A stretch of 64,000 nucleotides of DNA from JACVRW01 sp963803085 (GTDB lineage Bacteria > Actinomycetota > Thermoleophilia > Solirubrobacterales > Thermoleophilaceae), in contig CAWDLE010000017.1 of the NCBI GenBank assembly GCA_963803085.1, positions 62,001 through 126,000 of the forward strand. The letters are read 5' to 3'. The notes beneath the pieces are model-generated. The model did no database searches and had not been told where the DNA came from. It saw only the letters and a list, made by a program, of their open reading frames with translations. Numbering within the stretch: the first letter of the stretch is position 1; each line of letters opens with the position of its first letter. This document shows, one piece after another, positions 51,333-59,110 of the stretch. Made by a program: the position numbers and the translations under genes.

Positions 51333-52745
51333 ATGGCTACGACGGAAGCATCTCCCCGCACGGATTACCGACTCGGCTTCAAAAGCCAGGACCAGGAGAC
51401 CTCGGTAGACCGACTGCCGGTGACCGGCCAGCTGCCCGAGTGGCTAACCGGCTCGCTCGTGCGCGTGACGCCGGCTCTGCTCGAGGTGGGCGGGCGCCGG
51501 GTGGCCCACTGGTTCGACGGCGTGGCGATGCTGAACCGCTTCGGCTTCGCGGACGGGAACGTCTCCTACGGCAGCCGCTTCCTCGAGAGCACCGCCTACA
51601 CGGACGCGAAGGAGGGCGTGTTGCGCCACGGCGGCTTCGCCACGGATCCATGCCGCTCCATCTTCAAGCGGGTCCAGCAGATCTTCTCGCCGGACGTCAC
51701 CGACAACCCGAACGTGAACCTCGCCCGCATCGGCGAGCGCTACATCGCCATGACCGAGACGCCGATGCCGGTCGAGTTCGACCTCGAGACGCTCGACACG
51801 ATCGGCCACCTCGAGTACGCCGACAGGCTGAAGGCGCACGTGACGACGGCGCACCCGCACCACGACGTGGAGCGGGGCGAGCTCGTGAACTACACGGCGC
51901 GCTTCTCGCGCACGAGCGAGTACGTGCTCTGGGGGCTCCCCGCCGACAGCTCCGCGCGCCGCGTGATCGCGCGCATGCCGGTGAAGGAGCCGGCCTACAT
52001 GCACGCGTTCGGGATGAGCGAGCGCTACCTGATCCTCGCCGAGTACCCGCTGCGCGTGAACCCGCTGAAGCTCGCCTTCTCCGGCAAGCCGTTCATCGAG
52101 AACTACACCTGGCGCTCGGACGAGCCCACGCGCCTCCGCGTGTTCGACCGCGGGACGGGCGAGCTGCGGGGTACCTACGACACGGACGCCTTCTTCTGCT
52201 TCCACCACGTGAACGCCTTCGAGCGTGGCGGCGAGCTCGTGCTCGACCTGTGCGCCTACGAGGACGCCTCAGTGATCGACTCGCTCTACCTCGACGACGC
52301 CGGCCCGAAGGGCACGCTGCCGCCGGTTGAGCTGCGCCGCTACACGCTCGACCTCGACGGCGGCGCCGTGCGCTCGGAGGCGCTCGCTGACGGCTCCCTG
52401 GAGCTGCCGCGGATCGACTACGGGCGGCGCAACACGCGCGACTACTCGTACGCCTACTTCGCCGGTGCGGACGACAGCTGGATCGACAGCCTCGTGAAGG
52501 TCGATGTGCGCGACGGCTCGAGGTCCGAGTGGCGTGCCGACGGGTGCTACCCCGGCGAGCCGGTCTTCGTCCGGCGACCGGGAACGGACGGCGAGGACGA
52601 CGGCGTGGTGCTCTCGGTGGTGCTCGACACGGCTGCCGGACGCTCGTTCCTGTTGGTGCTCGACGCCGGCTCGTTCGAGGAGCTCGCCCGCGCAGAGGCG
52701 CCGCACCACATCCCGTTCGGCTTCCACGGCCAGTTCTTCCGATGA
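51333..52745 (+). CDS. Carotenoid oxygenase family protein
   Basis: A 470-residue seven-bladed propeller dioxygenase that cleaves carotenoids or related polyenes. Four Fe-ligand histidines are in TTAHPHHD, AYMHAFGMSE, FCFHHVNAFE and PFGFHGQFF. The N-terminal TGSLVRVTPALLEVGGRRVAHWFDG is diagnostic. It has no signal peptide. The ATG at 51333 gives a standard length. It is divergent from padR, and its stop overlaps the DUF1707 start. Retinal-type products are possible but unproven. Confidence 0.93.
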   Translation: MATTEASPRTDYRLGFKSQDQETSVDRLPVTGQLPEWLTGSLVRVTPALLEVGGRRVAHWFDGVAMLNRFGFADGNVSYGSRFLESTAYTDAKEGVLRHGGFATDPCRSIFKRVQQIFSPDVTDNPNVNLARIGERYIAMTETPMPVEFDLETLDTIGHLEYADRLKAHVTTAHPHHDVERGELVNYTARFSRTSEYVLWGLPADSSARRVIARMPVKEPAYMHAFGMSERYLILAEYPLRVNPLKLAFSGKPFIENYTWRSDEPTRLRVFDRGTGELRGTYDTDAFFCFHHVNAFERGGELVLDLCAYEDASVIDSLYLDDAGPKGTLPPVELRRYTLDLDGGAVRSEALADGSLELPRIDYGRRNTRDYSYAYFAGADDSWIDSLVKVDVRDGSRSEWRADGCYPGEPVFVRRPGTDGEDDGVVLSVVLDTAAGRSFLLVLDAGSFEELARAEAPHHIPFGFHGQFFR

Positions 52746-53179
52746 CCGAGCTGCTCACATCCGACGTAGACCGCGAGCGGGTGGCCGAGCGCCTGCGCAC
52801 CGCCGCCGGCGAGGGCAGGCTCACCCCGGCTGAGCTCGAGGAGCGGCTCGAGCGCGCGTTCTCCGCGCGCACCGACGCCGAGCTCGAGCCGCTGGTGGCG
52901 GACCTGCCGGTGGCACCCGCGCGCGAGTCGCGCCGGGGGCGCCGGCCCGACCTCGGACCGTTCGTCTTCGTCTCGCTGATGCTGATCGGGATCTGGGCAT
53001 TCACCGGTATGGGCTACTTCTGGCCGGTGTGGCCGATCGCCGGCTGGGGGATCTCGTTCGTGGCCCCGGGTAGTCTGCGCGGGCCGTGCCGTCGCAGATC
53101 TTTCAACCCGGGCTCCTCGACGGCCAGGTGGCCATCGTCAGCGGCGGTGGGTCGGGGCTCGGGAGAGCGACCGCACTAG
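52742..53179 (+). CDS. DUF1707-domain membrane protein
   Basis: A 145-residue protein. The N-terminal DUF1707 block reads SDVDRERVAERLRTAAGEGRL with TPAELEERLERAFSARTDAEL. Residues 77-107 form two short membrane segments (FVFVSLMLIGIWAF, then FWPVWPIAGWGISFV). Its natural end is probably near base 53070; the last 31 residues overlap the SDR gene in another frame and look unconserved. The ATG overlaps the stop of the carotenoid oxygenase gene. The DUF1707 role is unknown. Confidence 0.75.
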   Translation: MTELLTSDVDRERVAERLRTAAGEGRLTPAELEERLERAFSARTDAELEPLVADLPVAPARESRRGRRPDLGPFVFVSLMLIGIWAFTGMGYFWPVWPIAGWGISFVAPGSLRGPCRRRSFNPGSSTARWPSSAAVGRGSGERPH

Positions 53180-53928
53180 AGCTGGCGGCGTTGGGCGCGC
53201 GCGTGGTGGTCTGCGGCCGGCGACTCGAGCCGCTCGAGGAGACCGCCGCCGCGGGCGACGACGGCCGCATCGAGGCACGTGCCTGCGACATCCGCGAGGA
53301 GGATCAGGTCGAGGCGCTCGTGGATGGCGTGCTGGAGCGCCACGGTCAGATCGACCTGCTCGTGAACAACGCGGGAGGGCAGTACCTCACACCCGCCGAG
53401 GACATCACGCCCAAGGGATTCCGCACGGTCATCCGGCTGAACGTCGAGGGCACCTGGCTCATGACCCACACTGTGGCGACGCGGGCGATGATTCCGGACT
53501 CGCGCGGCGGCAAGATCGTGAACGTGACGCTCTCGCCGCACCACGGCCTCCCCGGCATGGCGCACTCCTCGGCGGCGCGAGCGGCTGTCGAGAATCTCAC
53601 TCGCGTCCTGTCGATCGAGTGGTCGCGCTTCGGGATCCGGCTGACAGCTGTCGCGCCGGGCCCGTTTGCGACCGAAACGTTCATGACCAAGTATCCGAAG
53701 CCGGTGGTCGAGGGGGTCGCCGCCACGGTGCCCCTCCAACGGATGGGCACCGAGGAGGAGTTCGCCTGGCTGGTGGCCTATATCGCGTCGCCCGCGGGCG
53801 ACTACCTCTCGGGCACGGTTCTCACCCTCGACGGCGCGCGCGACAACTGGTTCGGCGCGTGGCCGCCGCGCGGGCTCGTCGGCGAGGAGGGCAAGCCGCT
53901 GGCCGAGGAGAGGCGGCCGAAGGAGTGA
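53086..53928 (+). CDS. SDR-family oxidoreductase (PECR/2,4-dienoyl-CoA reductase-like)
   Basis: A 280-residue SDR starting at GTG 53086. The cofactor motif is VSGGGSGLGRATA near residue 18 and the NAG motif is LLVNNAGGQYLTP. The usual catalytic YxxxK is replaced by HSSAARAAVENLTR, as in trans-2-enoyl-CoA and 2,4-dienoyl-CoA reductases. A role in oxidation of unsaturated fatty acids is therefore likely (inference). The stop overlaps the GTG of the GNAT gene. Confidence 0.88.
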   Translation: MPSQIFQPGLLDGQVAIVSGGGSGLGRATALELAALGARVVVCGRRLEPLEETAAAGDDGRIEARACDIREEDQVEALVDGVLERHGQIDLLVNNAGGQYLTPAEDITPKGFRTVIRLNVEGTWLMTHTVATRAMIPDSRGGKIVNVTLSPHHGLPGMAHSSAARAAVENLTRVLSIEWSRFGIRLTAVAPGPFATETFMTKYPKPVVEGVAATVPLQRMGTEEEFAWLVAYIASPAGDYLSGTVLTLDGARDNWFGAWPPRGLVGEEGKPLAEERRPKE

Positions 53929-54452
53929 GCGAGGTCCCGGAGCTTCAGACCGAGCGGCTGCTGATGCGCGGATGGCGCGATGACGACTTCGAGCCCTGGG
54001 CGAGGATCCTCGCCGATCCCGACGTGGCTCGCGGGCACGGCAACGAGACCGGCCTGACGCCCCACGATGCGTGGGTCGACATGACGCGCATGGCGGGACA
54101 CTGGGCACTGAAGGGATACGGTCACTGGGTAGTGGAGGAGCGCGAGACGAGCGAGCTGGTCGGACGCGTCGGGCTTTACTACCCGCCCGACTGGCCGCAG
54201 ATCGAGGTCGGCTGGACGGTCGCGCGGGGGCACTGGGGCAAGGGCTATGCACCCGAGGCGGGGCGTGCCGCGCTCGCATGGGCTCACGATCAGCTGGGGC
54301 TGCGCCACATCGTGAGCCTGATCGACCCCGCGAACGAGCAGTCCATCCGCGTCGCGGAGAAGCTGGGCGAGACGCTCGAGGGCCACCACAGCACGCGCGG
54401 ATTCGACCTGCTCGTGTACGGCACGGATCTGCCGCTTGAGTCACCGGGCTGA
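53925..54452 (+). CDS. GNAT-family N-acetyltransferase
   Basis: A 175-residue RimJ/RimL-type acetyltransferase. It begins ELQTERLLMRGWRDDDFEPWA, then has EVGWTVARGHWGKGYAPEAGRAAL, the acetyl-CoA binding segment, and IRVAEKLGETLEG near the end. It acetylates an amine, perhaps a protein N-terminus or a small molecule. GTG 53925 overlaps the upstream SDR stop. Confidence 0.88.
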   Translation: MSEVPELQTERLLMRGWRDDDFEPWARILADPDVARGHGNETGLTPHDAWVDMTRMAGHWALKGYGHWVVEERETSELVGRVGLYYPPDWPQIEVGWTVARGHWGKGYAPEAGRAALAWAHDQLGLRHIVSLIDPANEQSIRVAEKLGETLEGHHSTRGFDLLVYGTDLPLESPG

Positions 54453-54473
54453 CGGGCGGGTATCGTCGGCGCC

Positions 54474-54869
54474 ATGACGATGATCGAGGAGACACCTGAG
54501 GACCCGCGCGTGCGCGAGGAGGAGGATGCCGCGGCCGCCGAGGCGGGGAGCATCGGCGGACGCAGGCCCGAGTACGAGGACGAGGAGGGTGACGAAGTCG
54601 ACGAGGCGACGCGTCCCCTGATCGAGAGCGGCGAAGGCGTCGAGGAAGGGTTCGAGACGGCCGAGAGCGATCTACGCGAGACCGCCACGCATGGCGAAAA
54701 TCGCTACGACCCCGAGGCGAACGACTTCGGCGACGAGGAGAGCGCAGGCGAGGGCGACGCCGTGTCAGGCGAGCCCGACGAGATCGACGTGACCGAAACG
54801 GTCCGCGATCCCGAGGCCGGCCCGGGCGAGGACCCCGGCGAGGGCCCGGGGATCTCACACGACCGGTAG
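54474..54869 (+). CDS. Acidic, probably disordered protein, unknown function
   Basis: A 131-residue protein composed of Glu, Asp, Gly, Ala and Arg. Recognisable blocks are EEEDAAAAEAGSIGG, DEATRPLIESGEGVEEGFE and ESDLRETATHGENRYDPE. These suggest a conserved actinobacterial acidic protein of unknown role. No membrane or enzyme features are seen. The start ATG at 54474 is near GNAT's stop. It ends right at palindrome cluster C, convergent with the Lrp gene. Confidence 0.7.
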   Translation: MTMIEETPEDPRVREEEDAAAAEAGSIGGRRPEYEDEEGDEVDEATRPLIESGEGVEEGFETAESDLRETATHGENRYDPEANDFGDEESAGEGDAVSGEPDEIDVTETVRDPEAGPGEDPGEGPGISHDR

Positions 54870-54952
54870 GGGGTCAGACCCCCTAAGCGCCCACGACTCA
54901 AGGGGTCTGACCCCTTAAGCGCGCTGGACTCAAGGGGTCTGACCCCTTAGCG
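54869..54952. repeat. Palindromic repeat cluster C (three units)
   Basis: Three copies of the near-palindrome GGGGTCWGACCCC at 54870-54882, 54902-54914 and 54933-54945, laid out like cluster A: the first is inverted relative to the other two, with TAAGCG-type spacers and GACTCAA leaders. The last copy runs into the stop of the Lrp gene. It is again between convergent genes. Confidence 0.85.
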
Positions 54953-55375
54953 CTCGAAGAGCGTCGACAGGACCACTTCCGTCACGGTCCTGCTGATCCC
55001 GTCCGTGGCGCGGATGCGCTCCAGGCACAGCTCGAGGTCCTGCGTGTCCTTCGCCATCACGTGCAGCAGGGCGCTTGCCTCGCCGGCGACCGTGTGCGCT
55101 GACACCACCCCCGACTCTCCCTCGACCGCCTGCTTGATCGAGTCGGCCGGCATGCCGCCCTCGCAGTAGAGGTCCACGAACGCCTCTGCGTGCCATCCGA
55201 ACGCACGCGGATCCACCATCGCCGTGTAGCCGCGGATCACGCCGTCGGCCTCCAGCCGGTCCACCCTCCGCTTGACCGCGGGAGCCGAGAGGTTCACGTG
55301 CGTGCCGATGTCCTTGAACGACCGGCGAGCGTCTTCACGAAGCAGCGCAACGATTCTTCGGTCTGTGGCGTCCAT
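54947..55375 (-). CDS. Lrp/AsnC-family transcriptional regulator
   Basis: A 142-residue regulator. The N-terminal helix-turn-helix reads MDATDRRIVALLREDARRSF and IGTHVNLSAPAVKRRVDRLE. The RAM ligand-binding domain follows with AFVDLYCEGGM and DTQDLELCLERIRATDGI. It binds amino acids in known members. ATG 55375 fits the family start. It is divergent from hppD, so tyrosine or phenylalanine is a plausible effector, and the downstream palindrome cluster C ends it. Confidence 0.9.
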   Translation of the reverse strand: MDATDRRIVALLREDARRSFKDIGTHVNLSAPAVKRRVDRLEADGVIRGYTAMVDPRAFGWHAEAFVDLYCEGGMPADSIKQAVEGESGVVSAHTVAGEASALLHVMAKDTQDLELCLERIRATDGISRTVTEVVLSTLFER

Positions 55376-55449
55376 AGGCACCCGAAGTGTGCCACGAACG
55401 CAACAAACATGCATTGAATGCTGCCGCGGATAGCGGAATCATTAAGCAC
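55376..55449. promoter_or_regulatory. Divergent lrp/hppD control region
   Basis: A 74-base gap that is clearly more AT-rich than its flanks. It has an 11-base perfect palindrome GCATTGAATGC at 55411-55421 and a CCGC-GGATA-GCGG repeat at about 55424. The palindrome fits an Lrp-type site. No promoter boxes were assigned. Confidence 0.45.
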
Positions 55450-56586
55450 ATGGCTACCTCGACCGCGCCTGCGGCCTCTCCACCCGTTCCCAAAGACGAC
55501 CGCATGCCGGTCCACGGCATCGATCACATCGAGATGTACGTGGGGAACGCCGCGCAGGCCGCGTTCTATTTCGTGCACGCATTCGGGTTCACGGAGACCG
55601 CCTACGCCGGCCTCGAGACCGGCCGCCGCGACCGCGTGTCGCACGTGCTCGAGCAGGGCCGCATCCGCCTGGTGCTCACCGGGACGCTCCAGGGCAGCGA
55701 CGAGATCGCCGCGCACCACGCGTTCCACGGCGACGGCGTCCACAAGATCGCGCTGAGCGTGCCCGACGCCGAGGCCGCCTACCGCACCGCGGTCGAGCAC
55801 GGCGCCCGCGGACTGATGACGCCGCACTGGATCGAGGACGAGCACGGCCGCGTTCAGCTCTCCTCGATCGCCACCTACGGTGAGACACAGCACCTGTTCG
55901 TGCAGCGCGAGGACTACAAGGGCTCCTTCCTGCCCGGCTTCGAGAAGCGCGGCGAGGCCACGCACGATCCCGACGCCATGCGCCTGATGGCGATCGACCA
56001 CATCGTCGGCAACGTGGAGCTCGGCCACATGCAGGAGTGGGTGGGCTACTACGAGCGCGTCTTCGGCATGACCGAGATGATCCACTTCTCCGACGAGGCG
56101 ATCTCGACCGAGTACTCGGCGCTGATGTCGAAGGTCGTGACCGACGGGAGCGGCCGCCTCAAGTTCCCGATCAACGAGCCCGCCGAGGGCAAGCGCAAGT
56201 CGCAGATCGAGGAGTACATCGAGTACTACAAGGGCGCCGGCGCCCAGCACATCGCGGTGGCCACGCGCGACATCGTGGCCTGCGTGGCCGCGCTGCGCGA
56301 CCAGGGTGTGGAGTTCCTGACGATCCCCGAGTCCTACTACGACGACGTGCCCGAGCGGATTGGCGAGATCGAGGAGGACCTGGCGGACCTCAGGAAGCAG
56401 GGGATCCTCGTGGACCGGGACGACGAGGGCTACCTGCTCCAGATCTTCACGAAGCCGGTCGGCGACCGTCCGACCGTGTTTTTCGAGATCATCGAGCGAC
56501 ACGGCTCACGCGGCTTCGGCGAGGGCAACTTCAAGGCCCTTTTCGAGGCGATCGAGCGCGAGCAGGAGCGGAGAGGAAACCTCTAG
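55450..56586 (+). CDS. hppD: 4-hydroxyphenylpyruvate dioxygenase
   Basis: A 378-residue two-domain vicinal-oxygen-chelate enzyme that converts 4-hydroxyphenylpyruvate to homogentisate. The iron ligands are His in IDHIVGNVE (about residue 184), His in QHIAVATRD (about 266) and Glu in FFEIIERHG (about 345). The HGIDHIEMYVGNAAQAAFYF start and EGNFKALFEAIEREQ end are standard. ATG 55450 is preferred to an earlier one because it gives the usual lead. hmgA follows 2 bases after its stop, so they are one operon for tyrosine catabolism, and lrp is divergent. Confidence 0.95.
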   Translation: MATSTAPAASPPVPKDDRMPVHGIDHIEMYVGNAAQAAFYFVHAFGFTETAYAGLETGRRDRVSHVLEQGRIRLVLTGTLQGSDEIAAHHAFHGDGVHKIALSVPDAEAAYRTAVEHGARGLMTPHWIEDEHGRVQLSSIATYGETQHLFVQREDYKGSFLPGFEKRGEATHDPDAMRLMAIDHIVGNVELGHMQEWVGYYERVFGMTEMIHFSDEAISTEYSALMSKVVTDGSGRLKFPINEPAEGKRKSQIEEYIEYYKGAGAQHIAVATRDIVACVAALRDQGVEFLTIPESYYDDVPERIGEIEEDLADLRKQGILVDRDDEGYLLQIFTKPVGDRPTVFFEIIERHGSRGFGEGNFKALFEAIEREQERRGNL

Positions 56587-56588
56587 CC

Positions 56589-57794
56589 ATGCGTTACGCC
56601 AGCCTCGGAAGCATCCCCGCCAAGCGCCACGTGCAGGTGCGCTCCAACGGGAGCAGCTCACCCCTGCTCGTCGAGGAGGTCATGGGGTACGAGGGCTTCT
56701 CGGGGAACGAGTCGATCCTGCTGCACCTGCAGTCCCCTTGCCGGCTGGACCGGGTCGGTCAGTTCAGGTCGATCGAGCGCGAGGAGTGGGTGCCGGACGC
56801 TCACGTACATCGCCTGGCCGACGCGAACGGCGTGGACCCCGGCGGGGACCCCGTCTCCGGCCGCCGTCTTCTGATGTGGAACAACGACATCGAGGTGTCG
56901 GTCTGCAAGCCGCTCGAGGCGCTCGAGGGCTTCTATCGCAACGGCGAGGGCGACGAGGTCCTCTACATCCACCGAGGCAGCGGCGTGCTGCGCACCGTCT
57001 TCGGCCGTGTGCCGTTCCGGGAGCGGGACTACGTCGTCATTCCGCGAGGCACCACGCACACGTTCGAGCTGCCCATGGGCGAGGAGCAGTTCTGGCTCTG
57101 CTTCCACACGCCCGGTGAGATCGAGACGCCGAACCGCTACCGCAATCGCTACGGCCAGCTACTCGAGCACGCGCCCTTCTCACAGCGCGACTTCCACCCG
57201 CCCGAGGGCATCGAGACGTTCGACGAGAGCGGCGAGTTCCCGGTCAGGCTCCGAGTTCGCGACGGCTACCAGGACTACGTGCTCGACCGCCACCCGTTCG
57301 ACGTGGTCGGCTGGGACGGTTACGTGTGGCCGTACACGTTCAACGCGGACGACTTCGAGCCCCGCGCCGGGCGATTCCACCTGCCGCCGCCGGCCCACCA
57401 GACCTTCCAAGGGCCGAACTTCGTGATCTGCACCTTCGCCCCGCGCATGCTCGACTGGGACCCGCAGGCGGTCACGCTGCCCTACCACCACTCGAACATC
57501 CAGTCCGAGGAGGTCATGTTCTACGCCGCCGGGAACTACGAGGCGCGCAAGGGCGTGGACCAGGGGTTCATCACGCTGCACCCGTCCGGGCTTCCGCACG
57601 GCCCGCAGCCTGGCGCGGTCGAGAAGGCGCTCGGCAAGAGCTCGACGGACGAGCTCGCGGTCATGTGGGACACGTTCAAGCCCCTGCGCCTGTCCACGCT
57701 CTGGTCAGAGGTGGACAGGCCGGAGTACGCCTACTCGTGGAATCCGGACAAGGCAGGGGCTGACGCCGGGGCCGCGACGGCGACCGCGCGCTAG
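56589..57794 (+). CDS. hmgA: Homogentisate 1,2-dioxygenase
   Basis: A 401-residue cupin-like dioxygenase that opens homogentisate to maleylacetoacetate. It begins MRYASLGSIPAKRHVQ, with the FYRNGEGDEVLYIHRG block, GTTHTFELPMGEEQFWL and LPYHHSNIQSEEVMFYAAGNYE, where the iron-ligand histidines and glutamate lie. The FITLHPSGLPHGPQPGAVE block completes the site. The next steps, maleylacetoacetate isomerase and fumarylacetoacetase, are not adjacent. The end is followed by a broken methyltransferase remnant. Confidence 0.93.
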   Translation: MRYASLGSIPAKRHVQVRSNGSSSPLLVEEVMGYEGFSGNESILLHLQSPCRLDRVGQFRSIEREEWVPDAHVHRLADANGVDPGGDPVSGRRLLMWNNDIEVSVCKPLEALEGFYRNGEGDEVLYIHRGSGVLRTVFGRVPFRERDYVVIPRGTTHTFELPMGEEQFWLCFHTPGEIETPNRYRNRYGQLLEHAPFSQRDFHPPEGIETFDESGEFPVRLRVRDGYQDYVLDRHPFDVVGWDGYVWPYTFNADDFEPRAGRFHLPPPAHQTFQGPNFVICTFAPRMLDWDPQAVTLPYHHSNIQSEEVMFYAAGNYEARKGVDQGFITLHPSGLPHGPQPGAVEKALGKSSTDELAVMWDTFKPLRLSTLWSEVDRPEYAYSWNPDKAGADAGAATATAR

Positions 57795-57798
57795 GGCG

Positions 57799-57972
57799 CT
57801 GAACAAGCCCGCGCCCATTCCTCCGGTCGCCCTCGCCACGCGCGTGGGACCGGGCGAGAGCGACGATCCGATCGAGGCGTACCTCCGCGAGGGGGCGGCC
57901 GTTCGCGAGCGCATCGAGCGGCTGCTGCCGGAGGGCTGGGACTGGGCCGGCAAGCGTGGCGGGGCCGCCTAG
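57799..57972 (+). pseudogene. Truncated N-terminal remnant of a SAM methyltransferase
   Basis: The frame from about 57799 to a TAG at 57972 reads IPPVALATRVGPGESDDPIE followed by AYLREGAAVRERIERLLPEG and WDWAGKR, which I recognise as the start of a common actinobacterial class I methyltransferase, where the next residues should be VLDFGCGxGR. Instead it runs into GGAA and a stop. The SAM-binding and catalytic parts are absent. No good start codon is seen, so it is probably a decayed 5' fragment. It overlaps the end of the convergent FabG-like gene by 4 bases. Confidence 0.55.
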
Positions 57973-58796
57973 ATGTACATCCCGCCGAACTGGCCGCCGG
58001 TCACGTTCAGCACCTGGCCGTGGACGTAGTTGGACCACGGGGAGCAGAGGAAGAACACCGGACCGGCTGCCTCCTCGGGTGAGGCGGGGCGACCGAGCGG
58101 GATGATCATCGCCGCCATCGCGCGCATCTGCTCAGGGATGCCGAGCTGGATCTCCTCGCCGTCCTTGGTCATCGTGTTGCCCGACTCCTTGGCGGCGGTG
58201 AGGCGCGTCTCGACAAACCCGAACGCCACGGCGTTCACGTTGATCTTGAACTGACCCCACTCCTTGGCGAGCGTCTTCGTGAGACCCACCACGGCGGCCT
58301 TGCCGGCCGAGTAGTTGATCTGCCCGGCGTTGCCCATCGTGCCCGAGATCGAGCTGATGTTCACGATCTTGCGGAAGACCTCCTGGCCCTCCTCCTTTTC
58401 CTTCTTGGCGGGCTCGCGCAGGTGGGGCGCGGCGGCGCGCAGGACGCGGAAGGGCACCACGGTGTGAATGTCGAGCATCGCCTGGAACTCGTCGTCGGTC
58501 ATCTTGTGAGCCACGCCGTCCCGGGTGTAGCCCGCGTTGTTGACGATGATGTCGATCTGGCCGAACTCGTCGACGGCCTTCTGGACCAGCTGGTCCGGCA
58601 CGCCCTCCTTGGTGAGGTCGCCGCCGAACACGGCGGTGTCGCCCGATATCTCGGCCGCGGCCTGCTCGGCCACGTCGGCGTCGAGGTCGTTGATGAGCAC
58701 GCGCGCCCCCTGCTCGGCAAGCAGTTCCGCCGTGGCTCGGCCGATTCCCCGCGCCGATCCGGTGACGATCGCCGCCTTTCCGTCCAGGACTCCCAT
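57969..58796 (-). CDS. 3-oxoacyl-ACP reductase-like SDR
   Basis: A 275-residue classical SDR. It begins MGVLDGKAAIVTGSARGIGRA, with DIIVNNAGYTRDGVAHKMTD, the Ser-Tyr-Lys triad in NISSISGTMGNAGQINYSAGKAA, and a C-terminal VLNVTGGQFGG. An insertion of charged residues (REPAKKEKEEGQEV) between helices is somewhat unusual. It may act on acyl-CoA or acyl-ACP; neighbouring acyl-CoA dehydrogenases suggest fatty acid oxidation. It starts at ATG 58796, 41 bases from the divergent small membrane-protein gene. Confidence 0.88.
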   Translation of the reverse strand: MGVLDGKAAIVTGSARGIGRATAELLAEQGARVLINDLDADVAEQAAAEISGDTAVFGGDLTKEGVPDQLVQKAVDEFGQIDIIVNNAGYTRDGVAHKMTDDEFQAMLDIHTVVPFRVLRAAAPHLREPAKKEKEEGQEVFRKIVNISSISGTMGNAGQINYSAGKAAVVGLTKTLAKEWGQFKINVNAVAFGFVETRLTAAKESGNTMTKDGEEIQLGIPEQMRAMAAMIIPLGRPASPEEAAGPVFFLCSPWSNYVHGQVLNVTGGQFGGMYI

Positions 58797-58837
58797 TCAG
58801 TCTCCTCTTGCTGGTTAGCGTCGGGCATCATAGGTAC

Positions 58838-59110
58838 ATGGGTATGCACGCGGTCCGGTACGGCATACCGCTCGTGCTCGTGATCGCAGCTGTGATCGTC
58901 AGCGCCACGGCAGGTCGAGTGGGCCTGGCCGCAGGGGCGCTCTTCTTCAGCGCCGGGACCGCCGTGCTGCTCCTGAACGTGCTCTACCGGATCGGAGTCG
59001 AGGGCGACAAGGAGCGCGACACCGAGCAGAGCGCCCGCGACTTCTTCGACAAGCACGGCCACTGGCCGGACGAGCCACCGAGCGCGGCGCGCGGCCGCCC
59101 GCGCGCCTAG
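58838..59110 (+). CDS. Small membrane protein, unknown function
   Basis: A 90-residue protein starting MGMHAVRYGIPLVLVIAAVI with two predicted membrane helices at about 9-27 and 31-52, then a charged cytoplasmic tail (GVEGDKERDTEQSARDFFDKHGHWPDE). The tail motif is common in Solirubrobacterales-like hypothetical proteins, but I do not know a function. ATG 58838 is preferred; 58844 is possible. It is convergent with an acyl-CoA dehydrogenase gene (4-base overlap). Confidence 0.68.
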   Translation: MGMHAVRYGIPLVLVIAAVIVSATAGRVGLAAGALFFSAGTAVLLLNVLYRIGVEGDKERDTEQSARDFFDKHGHWPDEPPSAARGRPRA

